A stretch of DNA of 64,000 bases from Membranipora membranacea (lineage: Eukaryota > Bryozoa > Gymnolaemata > Cheilostomatida > Membraniporidae). The stretch spans positions 2,604,001-2,668,000 of the forward strand of contig OU612073.1 of the NCBI GenBank assembly GCA_914767715.1, in the 5' to 3' direction. Shown here piece after piece: positions 36,736 to 49,400 of the stretch. Under the pieces are notes generated by a model. The model was not told the DNA's origin. It saw only the letters and a list, made by a program, of their open reading frames with translations, and did no database searches. How positions within the stretch are numbered: position 1 is the first letter of the stretch; every line of letters begins with the position of its first letter. Position numbers and translations under genes: made by a program.

Positions 36736-37689
36736 TTGCCTGTGCATCATCTGGTCTAGCGTTTTTTCATCTAATTATGCGTTAGTCAATTTGTAACCAT
36801 TGTAAATATGTATATATATCTTTTGATATGTCATCCCATTATACAATGTAGGGTATATTATGCTAGATCTGACTTAATATCATATCCATTCATATTCTAT
36901 CATCAGGTATTATCATCACAGGTTTGTCACCTTTCTGTGGTAAATTGCAATCATACACATATAACAGAATGGTTTCATACATGGTATTCAACTCCTGTTC
37001 AGGCCACCCTTGACTATGCCTGTGTCCTATCTCACTGTATTGCTACTCGTATCTTTACTATTCTTATCATTAGTATTATTTAATATTATCTTAGTAGTTT
37101 AGCGTAAGTTCATAGCATTGCCAACTTGTAAATATGTTCCGTAGCTTAGGGTACCCCAAAGTATCTGGCTTCCTCGCAGCGGTGGGTGGGTGGTGACTTG
37201 TTAATCACCAGCTAGCAGGCACAATTTGAATGTTTAGTGTTTTGAGCCATTTTGACTTACTACATGTCATTACATATTTCCTCTGGTGTTTCCTTCTTTT
37301 ATAGGCTTCTGCTGATGCGGATCTTGATAAACATGTGGTAAAGGCTCCTGCAAGACTGAAGGGATTTCTTTCAGGTAGGTTTTTTTAGTAGTAAAATTGC
37401 AAATATGTTTCAATATTTTAATCAATATAATCCATATTAATCACTGTTTATGCTTGTGGCCATCATCCCAGCAAACATGCAAGATTCCCAATACTGTTAC
37501 AATATTGGGAGTCTGTTTGCTAGAGTCAAATTATTTATTGAATACTCAAGTTGATGACCAATATTTGGTTAAATATTCAGCAAATTCAGGAAATATTTAT
37601 CAACGGTATGGAATGAATATTGCATTAAAATATAATCATGAATATATTGTCACATTGCCTTTGCGAAAACTTGTCTCACAATATTTGGA

Positions 37690-38520
37690 CAATATTGTTT
37701 CACAATATTGTATGTATATTGCATCATGATCTAACCGTAATATTTGCTAAAACTTGTCTCACAATATATAGGGACATTATTGTTTCACAATATTGTATGT
37801 AAATTGCATCATGATCTAACCATGAGTATATAAACAATATTGAGTTAATATTGAAGCATCGCCTCTGCAGAAACTTTTCTTGCAACATTGAAACAATATT
37901 GGTTCAAAATGTTGAACGATTTTTGCATTTTAATATAATCATGAATATTTGTGCAATACTAAGGTAATAGTGGCGCATCGCCTCTGCAAAACCTTCACTT
38001 GCAACATTGGGAGAATATTAGCTTGCAGTATTGTATGTATATTGCATCATGGTCTAACCATGAATATATATACAATATTGAGGTAATATTGAAGCATCGC
38101 CTCTGCAGAAACATTACTTGCATCCACTGATTTATAATACATAATTATAATGTATTATAAATCAGTGCTTGCAACATTGAAACAATACTGATTCAAAATA
38201 TTGAATGATTATTGCATTTTAATATAATCACGAATATTTGTGCAATATTAAGGTAATAGTGGCGCATCGCCTCTGCAAAACCTTCACTTGCAACATTGGG
38301 AGAATATTATCTCGCAGTATTGAATGTATATTGCACCATAAATAATTGTACAATATCAAGGTAATACTGAAACATTGTCTCTACAAAAAATTTACTCACA
38401 ATATGTTGACAATAATGTTTAAAGATTTTGAATGTATATTGCATCATGATATAAGCATGAATATTTTGACAATGTTGATATGATATAAAGGCATCGCCCT
38501 GCAGAAAATTCGCTCTGTAT
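37690..38520. repeat. Tandem satellite of about 115-bp units
   Basis: The marker CATCGCCTCTGCA recurs at about 37855, 37975, 38093, 38264, 38372 (degenerate) and 38483, giving spacings near 108-120 bp apart from one longer step explained by an insertion. Alternate units are more alike (GAAGCATCGCC versus GCGCATCGCC), so there is a dimeric higher-order pattern. It lies in the first visible intron of the DUF4806-type gene. Confidence 0.75.
38125..38167. mobile_element. 43-bp hairpin micro-element inside the satellite
   Basis: CACTGATTTATAATACAT and its inverse surround a 7-nt AT centre. It is flanked by CTTGCATC (38117-38124) and CTTGCAAC (38168-38175). Other satellite units have a single CTTGCAAC here, so it is an 8-bp target duplication with one change, as made by hAT transposases. 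Confidence 0.8.
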
Positions 38521-41500
38521 AATGCACTGTATCCAACAGTATAATGTTTAATAATACAACCGGGAGTTGTGCGATATTGAGATAATACTGGAACATCCTC
38601 TCCACAGAAGCCTTTGCGATGCTGAGACGTTTTATTGGTTACAGTTTTGGATACATATTCAATCATAATACAAAGGGATTTATATAACGAGATCCTTTGC
38701 ACGATAATAAGTTGGAATGTTATCGGTCTTACAATTACTACGCTGTTATTCATTCTGTTTCTTCAAGGTAAAGATAGCTGAAAGATATTCAAAATATCTT
38801 AACCTGTGTAAAAATATCAAAACCTCAGTGTACAAGAATGATCACCTCAAATGAGCCAGTACAACTGCTAGGAGGGATAATATTGCATTGGGGACAACAG
38901 GGATCAATTCTTACAGGACTTGTCCTCTCTTTTGCTGATGACGAATGACTCCCTCAGCGGGTTTGAGTTATGGTTGCCCAAGTGTCAAAAAGAAATTGAA
39001 TAGTTTGATTGTAACCATGCTTTGAATGATGGGCTAAAATTCGTTAGATGGTCTGATGCACGGGTGTCTCATAATGTCTTGATGGACTGATTACTGAATC
39101 TGGGTCAATCGAAACTTTATCTATGTACCCTACCTTTTCACGCTCTATATTGATTCTTGTCCGCAGTAATGATGGTTAACAGTGCATCAGAGACGACAAT
39201 ATAATTGACTAGGCCTTCATAGCATAGGGTTATGTCAATGCAGATTAAGCCTTGTGTGTATTTACTGTGGTTGATGGGTGTAATTTATTGTATTCTCTTA
39301 AAACCAGATTTTTGCTTTTTGCAGCTGCTTCTGCTGCCAGGGAACCAGAGAGAAAGACCTGCAGCTGTGAAGCACAACTCAAAGCGATAAACATAAAGTG
39401 TAAGTGTATTCATAATGTCACAGTATCATATCAGTTCACTTACTGCGACAACAGCATCGAGGCACTGAGGCTGACGTTACGCTGTTGGAGGCTTGTCCAC
39501 ATTGTCCCAGATGACATTGGGATTTCATCCCAGATGCTGATCACAGTTGGTGCCAGACTTCTCCATGTTATATGTTCACATTGCAAAACTCATTCCAGAA
39601 AATCAATTAGGTTTTTGTCTGGTATAGTGCTGGGACAATAATGAGAATATATGTGTTCGCATTGACTAGGATCGTCCCAGATAGTCCAAGATCATCCCAA
39701 TATTGTATTCCAGTACCCAGATGTAAAATAAGTTGGGGTAAGTGTAACCGTTGGAGTTGCGCTTGGCGTTAGGGGTCATAGCATTGACAAAGCCCACCAT
39801 TGTTCTAAAACTGTGTTCATGATATATTTATTGCTTTATCTAATAAGCTTTCTTTCTAACTGTGAGTTATTGCTTTCAATACAATGGTGAAAGCTTTTTC
39901 ACCCATTTGCCCAATTGAAGCTTTTCACCTTTTCACCCATTTACTGTCACTAGTAGTCACCCAGATATTGACAAGGACACATCTCTTAGCCAAGAGATCT
40001 AATCTATTGTAAGTGGTTCTTACTTTCAATATTTCTACAGTTTAATAACTTGCTGATTTATGCATAATATTCATCACATTACATTACATGTCAACATTGT
40101 TTTCCGTGGTATCAGATATTCATTTTTCAGTTGCATTTTTCAGACATGCTAATATAATTTTTGGCATTCTATTTTTAGCTAGATGTGATCCGACTAGTCA
40201 TCATTTATAATTTCTCACTTACTACCGGATTTTCTATTCCCCCATAATGTGTGAGTTTTGTATCAATCGTAGTGTTCAATGTTAATTTTGTATGCTATGT
40301 AATACCATTATGCCATTATGATCTTGTTTTTGCATAATGTCGATCTTGTTGCAAACGCTAATACCTTTCACACATGTCTTGTAACGAAACAATCCATGTT
40401 ACAGGATTACCAGATTACTGATTATGTTCTTAGCACTCTTACACCTGTGTCATTCACAGGATAAAACATAACTATTCGATACAGTAAGTATATGGAAAGT
40501 TACTGATCCAGACCCATTTTTATTGCTAGGACTATGTCTTTTTCATGTTCACATTGACTGGGATGGGTTTCTGGGATGGCTGACTGGGACAATTTAAGAA
40601 GTAAAGATGGTGTTATCATTGAATTGCAGTCCTCAATCCAGGTTTTCTTATTCATAATTTGATAACTGCCAAATAGAATTGGAGTTCAAAATTTGCAATA
40701 GATTTAACGGCTTGTTGTGATCAATTTCTACTTAGAATTTCTTTTTGAATGTGTTGTCGATCACAGGAGCTGCTGAATCTATAATAATATCAAACTTAAA
40801 ATCAGATCATACTGAGCATGTATCAATAAGAAATAAGGACTGTTTATCTCATGCCATATATGGCGCCTGTCTAGGTCTATTAACCAGTCTATGGTGTTCT
40901 CCCAATAGAAAACCAAATATTGTTATGTGATTCAAATTTGTTATATGAAGTTTGCCTTGGTTTTTTTCTTACAGTGGACAAGCTGCTGGAAGCAGCGCAA
41001 CAGCAACAGCGGCAGGTGTTGCTGGATGACAAAAATGAAGTGTTTGAAAGAATAGATGCGCTAGAAGCATTCATCAATTTAGAGGAGAAGCTTTCTGAGA
41101 AAGCAGAGAGAGGAAAGTTGGTAAGTCTGTCATAGAATGGCCACAGTTACATTTAAGTAGGAAGCACAAACTGTTAAATAGATTGTGGGCGTTCATTAGC
41201 TGCTGACAGTCTTCTTTGGAACGTTTTCTTACATGTCAATTATGCCAGTTCGTATTTATTAGTGACAACAACCGTTTTATTGAAAAATACTTCAAGCCAA
41301 CCTTATAACCTATGTTGGAATCGGGGTTAACATTCGGAGTTGCACTGACACGAGAAAAAAGGAGACAATTCCTGACAATTGAGACTTTATTGCTGAACAA
41401 ATACACTGAGTTTCGGATATGAAGCTGAAATATTATTTTCTTTTCAATACGACCCTGTCTCATAACGCTCAATTTTGTTATTCAACTTCAAAATGTAATT

Positions 41501-42038
41501 AGAAAGTGCATCTGCATCAAATTTAATTGAAGAACTTTTTGCACACCAAAAAAACTATGTATAATCGTAAAGTAATTAGCCAATTGTATTGATATTTTCA
41601 GACCCAGGCGATGGACATAGGAGGATCATCTACAAGTGAGATGATCCGGTGTGTTATGTGCCACTATGACAGTAGCAAACTATGATGCCAGTTTTCGGGT
41701 CAGGGTCGCGGCGGCAAGAAGAAAATGGTGGAACAAAAGTTCTATCGCTGCCTCGGAAGTAAGTTGTTTTCATAATTGTCTACATGGCGTGTTTTAGGGC
41801 ACAATAAATATATGTATATTTGCGTGCCACAGCAGTCAAGATGCTTTCAATATTAGCTTTGTAAGGAAGAACAGCAATTACAAAATGAGAATTAACCCTC
41901 AATCCTCTCATCCAATATGGCAAACACCCCTTCAATGCACCTAGATAACCTACTTTCTTGACCCAGTGTACAGGAGGATGCAGAACCAGTCTTCAACTCA
42001 ATTTATTGATTTGACAGTCAAATCTAATTGATGGAGTC

Positions 42039-42691
42039 TGTAGCTGCTTCACGGCGGCTTAGATCCTTTGCCATTCACTGGGAGTTGTGCCTAATTGGCC
42101 ATAGCTGCATGGCTTTGTGCGGTACCGGGCTATTGTGTTGTGTGTCCAATTATCTGCACTGATGGATTAATTTGGCGAGCAAATTCCTCAAGCCTTTAGT
42201 TGCCCTGTGAGCCTTGGTGTTTGAGGTTTTCCTCACAGGCTCAGTAAACTTGAGTTGTATAAACTGAACTATAATCTGAATCTATTTTTCTGGGCAAAGG
42301 TAATATTTGGGGATTTACTAAAGGAGCAAAAAGGTATGTTATAAATTAAATTCTATTTTCTGTAGGTTAAAATAATTTGACTCCAAGTTCACTTGACTTA
42401 ATATCACTTTTATTTCTCGGTACATTCAAAATTAATTAATAGGGTTTAGATTTGTGTTTATTTGATCTTTGAGTATATTGTTCCTTATAGTTTGCGTTAA
42501 ATTGAATAGTTAATTATTGACGGCATTTTTATTGAACGAGGCACATTTTTATGCACCACATTAATTGCACCATGTTCTTTTCCAGTTTCACGGAACCTTC
42601 GGGGATAAAAATAAACCAGTGATCCTGTGAAACCATCAGTAATCTCTAAAATCTAATGCAAAATAATCAAGAAGCCTTGTGGTCCAGAACA
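42039..42691 (+). repeat. BEL/Pao 5' LTR
   Basis: 653 bp, TG...CA ends. It differs from the 3' LTR at one position that I could find (G at 42107, A at 50017). An AATAAA lies at about 42610. Confidence 0.95.
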
Positions 42692-43452
42692 GTGAAACTT
42701 TATTTCTGGATAAGGTCTAGTGCTAGAAGCTGACTCAACACTCTCGCCAACCCACACACCAACCGCAGAGCAACTCACTCCAGCGTCCACACTATCTTGA
42801 CGCCTACTCTACCAGTCAGCTTGTGATGCTGTATAGTTATACCTCAGCTAGCCGAGCATTCAGCTCCCTCAACATACTCTGTACGTCAACATCAGAGAGC
42901 CACAGGATTTGTACCGCTATACCACCTAAATCCTGTACTGCTAGCACAGCACACCTAAGCACTAGTCTCTAGATACAGCTGTCGTTATACCCCGCTGTAT
43001 CCTCTCATCTTGTGTGACGACTACCCCCTTCTCGTCGTGTCGTTATTTACGTCTACGCCACGTTACTCTACTGCCGGTGATCTCGCTGCTGATGCTTGCT
43101 AAACACTAACTGTAACTGTATACGATAACCTCTTGGATTATTTATTAATCCACCCTGTTGCTGACGGAGAGCTGCTGGAGATACTTTTTACACTTCACTG
43201 ATACCAGGTGCGTGCCTCGTTAATTTTTACAGCCGTCAATTTTTTGTACTAGGACTAGGTTAGGGCTTTTTGTGCAAGCTCGCCTTTTTCATCCAATAGT
43301 GCAGATTCTTTGGCTCATGCACTCTAGTTGCTGGGCTGTACTCGGTTGTGTGGTCTTGGTTGTTGGGTATTGCTTTCAGTGTGTGTCTTGGTATCTTGCC
43401 TCTGTGGAGCAGTTGTGTTTCTTGCCAATAATCTTTGTAGGTTTGTCTCAGC
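42692..43452 (+). other. BEL/Pao leader
   Basis: Untranslated region between the 5' LTR and the polyprotein start. It is relatively C-rich and has no long frame in the sense direction. Confidence 0.7.
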
Positions 43453-46400
43453 ATGGAGGGCTTTAGTATCTCAAGGTCAGAGCTCGATAGGTTGGGGGCA
43501 AAGGTGCTCAGGGATATTTTGAAATCAAAGAAATTACCGGTTGGCGGCAGAAAGAAAGTGCTTATTGATAGAATTATTCAAAACTCCTCACGGTTTCAAA
43601 TCGATTCAACAGGAGGTGATTTTGAAATGGCATCTCAATCTAGATTTTTTCCTGCTGCTCATAGCACTGACCAACAAGCCAAAGTATTTTCATCAGGCAT
43701 TGTACAAGTAAATCAAGGCTCAATAGGCGGTGCTGAAATTCAGCAACCAGCATCACAACATGATGTTAGGGGTCGGCAGCAATATGATAATGGTTGCAAA
43801 GACCAACAGATGCCTGGTCGTAATGATTATAATGATCAACATGTGCAACAAGGTCAAAATCATAGGCCGCCCAATGGTAGTGTAAATGGCGAAGAGCAGC
43901 AAAATCAAGTAGGATCAAATCAATCTGCCGCGCCCATGGATTTTACATGCCAGCAAGATAGTAGGATAAGCATGCATATTTTTCCATCCAATGCTATTCA
44001 TCAAAACAATGGAAACAATGGATGGCTTTTGAATGGTCAAGCTGTGTCATCGGGACACTCGTTTCAGGCTAATCAACCCAGACCAGCTTTAGCTTCCACC
44101 AGTAACAATGAATGGCTTATTCGTGACTCAAGTAATTTAGCTTCAGCTATTTATGATGGACCAGTAAATAACAATGGGTGGCTATCCAATAGACAAGCTC
44201 AATCTAGGAGTAACATGCATGGTCGTAATAATGCTGCTTATGATACACAGACTGTAGCTTCCACTGCTGTTGCAGCAGCTGTCAATAGTAACCCATGGTT
44301 GTCACATGTTAGTATTGCTGTACCTTCGCATGGTGTTCACTTTAGCTCACCTCCACATGACATTCGCAGACCCCCATCCCCTATCATGGACTTGCATCAA
44401 AGTCGTATATCACCCCAGTTAACCGAACCAAACTGGCATTCTAGTACATATGTAGTAGGGGACACAACTCCAAATATAGAATCAGATTATGCTATGTCAC
44501 GTAGACAGGAGTTGGATTATGCCATCGCAGAGTCAATAGAGGCTAGTAAAATGCCTCTGGAGGAGCCATCAGTATTTCAGGGTGATTTGCTCAAGTACAA
44601 TCGCTGGGCCAAGTCATTTGATGCTTTTATATCTAAGCGAAAATGGCCAACAGCCAGTTCTAAGCTTTTCTACCTGGAAAAGTATACTGATGGTGATGCT
44701 AGAGAGCTAATCGAGCATTATCTAACCAGAAATTCTGAGCAAGCATATATCGAGGCATGGAAAGACCTCAATCAGACATATGGTAATTCTTATCTCATTG
44801 CACAGGCATACAAGAAAAAACTGTTTACCTGGCCAAAAATCACAAACAGAGATAATGTCGGTATCAAAAAGCTGGCAAATTTTCTCAAGCAATGCCTAGC
44901 AATGAGAGAAGAAAACCCACACTTTGGATTTTTGGAGGAGTGTGATCGTAATCAGGACATAGTCAAGAATCTTCCTGATTATATGGCATTACGGTGGAAC
45001 AATAAAGTAACAGGGTATCAACTATCTCATGATCAGGTGTTCCCACCGTTCTCTCAGTTTGTTGAGTTCATGGTTTTTGAATCCCACTCAGCAAACAATC
45101 CAATTACTTCCCAGAATGCTTTGAAGGGTGTGGGTAATGTGGATTCATCAGCTAAGAGTGATCAATTGAAACCTAAATCAAAATCTAACCAAAGTGCCGT
45201 CAGTCATAAGACAGATGCTGAATATGATTCGCCTAAGAAAAAATGCTGTCCTCACTGTAAATCTGATAATCACATGTATATGTCTAAGTGTGCAGATTTT
45301 AAGTCACTCTCTGTGGAGCAACGTTTTTCTACAGTGAAAACTCTCAAGGCATGTAATCGCTGTTTGTCAGCCGATCACTACTTAGCTAAGTGTACCAGGG
45401 ACTGGAAATGTGGAGTTTGTAAAAGCTCGTCACATCATACTCTGTTGCACAGAGCTAAGGGTGGTCCAAGTGGAGAGAAAACTCCGCCAAAAGCAGTGTC
45501 TCAGCTTCTCAATAGCACTTGTACTGATACCATTACTGATGCTCAATCTCGACTGTTTTGTAAAACTGTACCAGTGTGGATATCCACTAGTCATAATCCA
45601 CGCAAGGAGTATTTGACATATGCTTTGCTGGACGATCAATCCAACAAAACATATGTCACTAGTAGAATGCTAAATAAAATCGGCGTGGAGAAAGAAAAAT
45701 CAACGCTGAAAATCTCAACAATGACGTCAGTTGATAAGAAAGTGCATTGTGATAGTACTCCTTTTCTGAGAATTAGGGGTTTTTACAGTAGTGACCGTAT
45801 ACAGCTACCCAGGACATATGCTAGAAGTACAATACCATGTGCTATTTCAGATATACCCACATATGAAAATGTTTCTGGTATTCAGCATTTATCATGCATA
45901 TCTAAATATATTCCACCACAGCAGAAATGCGAGGTAGGATTACTCGTAGGTCGTGATTGTTTTGATGCTATGGCTCCTGTAGGAGATGTTATTCCTGCCC
46001 CTCTGGGTGGTGCTTGTGCCATGAAAACCAAGCTCGGATGGTGCGTTATTGGCCCTGACAGCAGACAAGCCAGCAACACATCAGATGAGATTGGTTACAG
46101 TCACAACATTTATACTCTTGAAGATGCTCTGAACTCTGTAAGTAATATCCAGTCGCCAAAACTAGCTATATCGTGTAAAACTGAGGTATCAGACATCACT
46201 CCATATGAACTCATGAACATGATTGATGGTTGTGAATTTGTCGATCATGCCGACAGTCAATCAATTTCACAGGATGATCTGAAATTTCTCAAAATTCTAG
46301 ATGATGGTATTCACCAAGACAGCTCAGGTTACTATGTCATGCCTTTACCGTTTAAACATGGTGAGACAACTCTCACATCTAGTAAACAACCAGTCTTGAA

Positions 46401-49400
46401 GAGATTTTATGGTCTTTTATCACAGTTCAAAAGGCGAAATGCAGAATTCAGACAGAAATATACTGAGTTCGTAGAAGGTATAATATCTAGGGGTGAGGCT
46501 GAACTAGTGCCAAAATCAGAACTCGAAAGCCGGGAGGGTTGGTTTTTACCTCATCACGGTGTTTATCATAAAAAGACCGGAAAAATCAGAGTCGTATTTG
46601 ACTGTGGGGCGCAGGCTAATGGTGTCAACCTGAATGATGAGTTATTACAAGGCCCTGACCTAAACAATTCTCTGCTGGGAGTGATATTGAGATTTCGGCA
46701 AAAACCAGTAGCTTTATCTTGTGACATAGAGAAGATGTATCATCGCTTCAGGGTAGTAAACGAGCACCGTGATTATCTTCGGTTCTTTTGGCTTGATGAT
46801 CAGGGTAATCCAGCTGTATATAGAATGTGCGTCCATATTTTTGGCGCTAGATCGTCTCCCAACTGTGCCAAATATGGTCTCAATAGGCTAGCAATAGACT
46901 ATGGTGAAAATTACCCACTAGCTCAGGAGTTTATTCAGCGTAATTTCTATGTTGACGATGGTTTATGTAGTGTAAATACCAGTGATGAAGCCATCGAACT
47001 TCTGAAACAAACTAGGTCATTGTGTAAAAATGGCAATCTTCATGTACACAAGCTTCTATCCAATCAACCTCAGGTACTGGAAGCCTTCCCTCAAGAGGAT
47101 ACAAATCTCAAACCACAGAACAATATTCAGCTGCTCGACTCAACAGAGCGAGCTCTAGGCATGCTATGGGCCTTGGACTCGGATTCATTCACTTATAAAT
47201 ATCAGCCTGTACCTGCTAAGAAAATTACTAGGAGGTCTGTGTTAGCTAATGTAGCTTCGGTATACGATCCTATGGGTCTCATAAGTCCTCTTATTCTGCC
47301 AGCTAGAGTAATGATACAAAACTCATGTAAAGACGGTTTGAGTTGGGACCAGGAACTTGATCAAAACATGTGTGATAAGTGGAAAATCTGGGACTTCGAA
47401 ATCTCCAAAATCTCCAGTCTGTCCATTCCCAGGTGTATTCACCCACACTCATTCATGCCAGTCAAACAAGAAATCCATACATTCGCAGATGCTAGCGAGC
47501 TAGGGTATGGAGCATGCTCATATGTTAGGACATTTGATGAAAATAATGCTGTACATTGTAGTCTAATGCTAGGAAAAACTCGTGTGGCTCCGTTAAAGAA
47601 GCGTATTACCATTCCTAGGCTAGAGTTACAAGCAGCATTACTAGCTGCTAAGCAATGTAATTCTCTCAAAACTGAACTAGGCATACAGTGTGATAGTTAT
47701 CTATGGTCAGACTCAAAAATCGTCTTAGGCTATATCAATAATGACTCGAAACGGTTCCAAACATTTGTTGCAAATCGTGTGACTCAAATCAATGAAATCT
47801 CGTCGAAATCCCAATGGGATTATGTGAATACTAGTTTGAATCCTGCAGATATTGCATCCCGTGGATTAAGCACAGTAGAATTCCTGAACAATTCTATGTG
47901 GTTTCATGGACCCAACTTTCTGTGGGAGACCGATCCATTACCTAGCTCAAACTGTTCATTTATTGTTGATCCTGATGACTTGGAGCTGAAAAAATCAGCT
48001 GTCACTCTAGCTACTGACTCAAAATCACTGTCAGGGTTTGATGAAATAGTTTTGGGTTTGGTGAATAAATCATCATCATGGAATAAAACTGTCAGATGTG
48101 TAGCCATGTTACTAAATATCAAGTCAAACCATTCATTTGATGGGTGCGGGAAGTTGTCTGCTCAGCATACCCAGAATGCATCAAACTACATCATTTCGCT
48201 AGTCCAGAGTATCAGCTATCAGAATGAAATTCAATCACTCCAGTCAGGGTGTGCAATCGATAAATCTAGTCCATTATGGAGACTGGATTGCTTCGTTGAT
48301 AGTGATGATCTGTTACGAGTGGGTGGTAGAGTAAAACTGTCGTCTCTGTCATTAGCAGACAAGCATCCCATTGTCATACCAAAACAGTCAAATCTCAGTA
48401 AACAGATTTTGCAGCATTATCATGAACAAGTAGCTCACCAGGGACGTACTTCTACCATGTCAGCTGTGAGGTCTGCTGGATTTTGGGTGGTTGGTTTGAG
48501 TAATGCGGTCTCATCTCTGATTTACACATGCTCATTTTGTCGTCGACTCAGGAGGCCAGTAGAAAGTCAGAAAATGGCAGACCTCCCACCTGAGCATGTT
48601 GAAGTCGTTCCCCCATTCACACATGTAGGATGTGATGTTTTTGGCCCCTTTCCCATAAAAGATGGTCGAAAACACATGAAGAAGTATGGGCTAATAATCA
48701 CATGCTTGTCTAGTAGAGCTGTACATATTGAAACTCTAGACGATCTCTCTACTGACTGCTTCTTGCAGAGCTGGCGCTGCTTTGTGGCTCTAAGAGGCAA
48801 TGTCAGTTCTGTGCGTTGTGACAATGGCACTAATTTTGTTGGTGCAAACAACGAAATTCTGAAACTCTATGATGAAATGTCTCAAGATAGTTCATTCAGT
48901 AAATCTCTACAGGAACACCACTGTGAGTTTATTTTCAATACCCCTCACGCTAGTCATATGGGCGGGTGTTGGGAAAGAATGATTAGGACAATACGCTCTG
49001 TGTTCAATGGTTTGACACCACATATGCATAACTTCAGTAGTACATCACTGCGTACTCTACTATATGAATGTATGGCAATCATTAACAGTCGCCCTCTGAC
49101 GGTTGTCAGCTCAGATTGTAAACCTTTATCACCGAATGATTTACTTCATATGAAGTCCTCTGTTATTCTACCTATGCCTGGTAATTTTGATGATGGCGAC
49201 ATCTATGCCAGAAAGAGATGGCGTGCAGTACAGCTGCTAGCCAACAAATTCTGGAATAGATGGCGTAAGGAATATGTGCAAAATCTTCAGCAGAGACAGA
49301 AATGGGTACAATCCAGAAGAAATCTCGCAATCAATGACATCGTTATTCTCAGTGATAACTGTGGTCGACGATTTTGGAAACTAGGACGAATAACCGAAGT

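Larger units (their letters stand above)
35700..37304. other. Repeat-rich intergenic region before the DUF4806-type gene
   Basis: Holds the empty site for the 32486 element, hairpin micro-elements (36276-36306, and a looser AGTTTGGGAC hairpin pair at about 36345-36520) and the first CAATATTG array. The 5' exons of the next gene may be here but were not recognised. Confidence 0.45.

Noticed and set aside
37690-38520. Coding repeats
   Set aside because: No frame stays open across units, and spacings vary by numbers that are not multiples of three.
41683-41685. Selenocysteine codon
   Set aside because: The family has no known redox role at this position and I saw no basis for a SECIS element; a mutation or base error is simpler.
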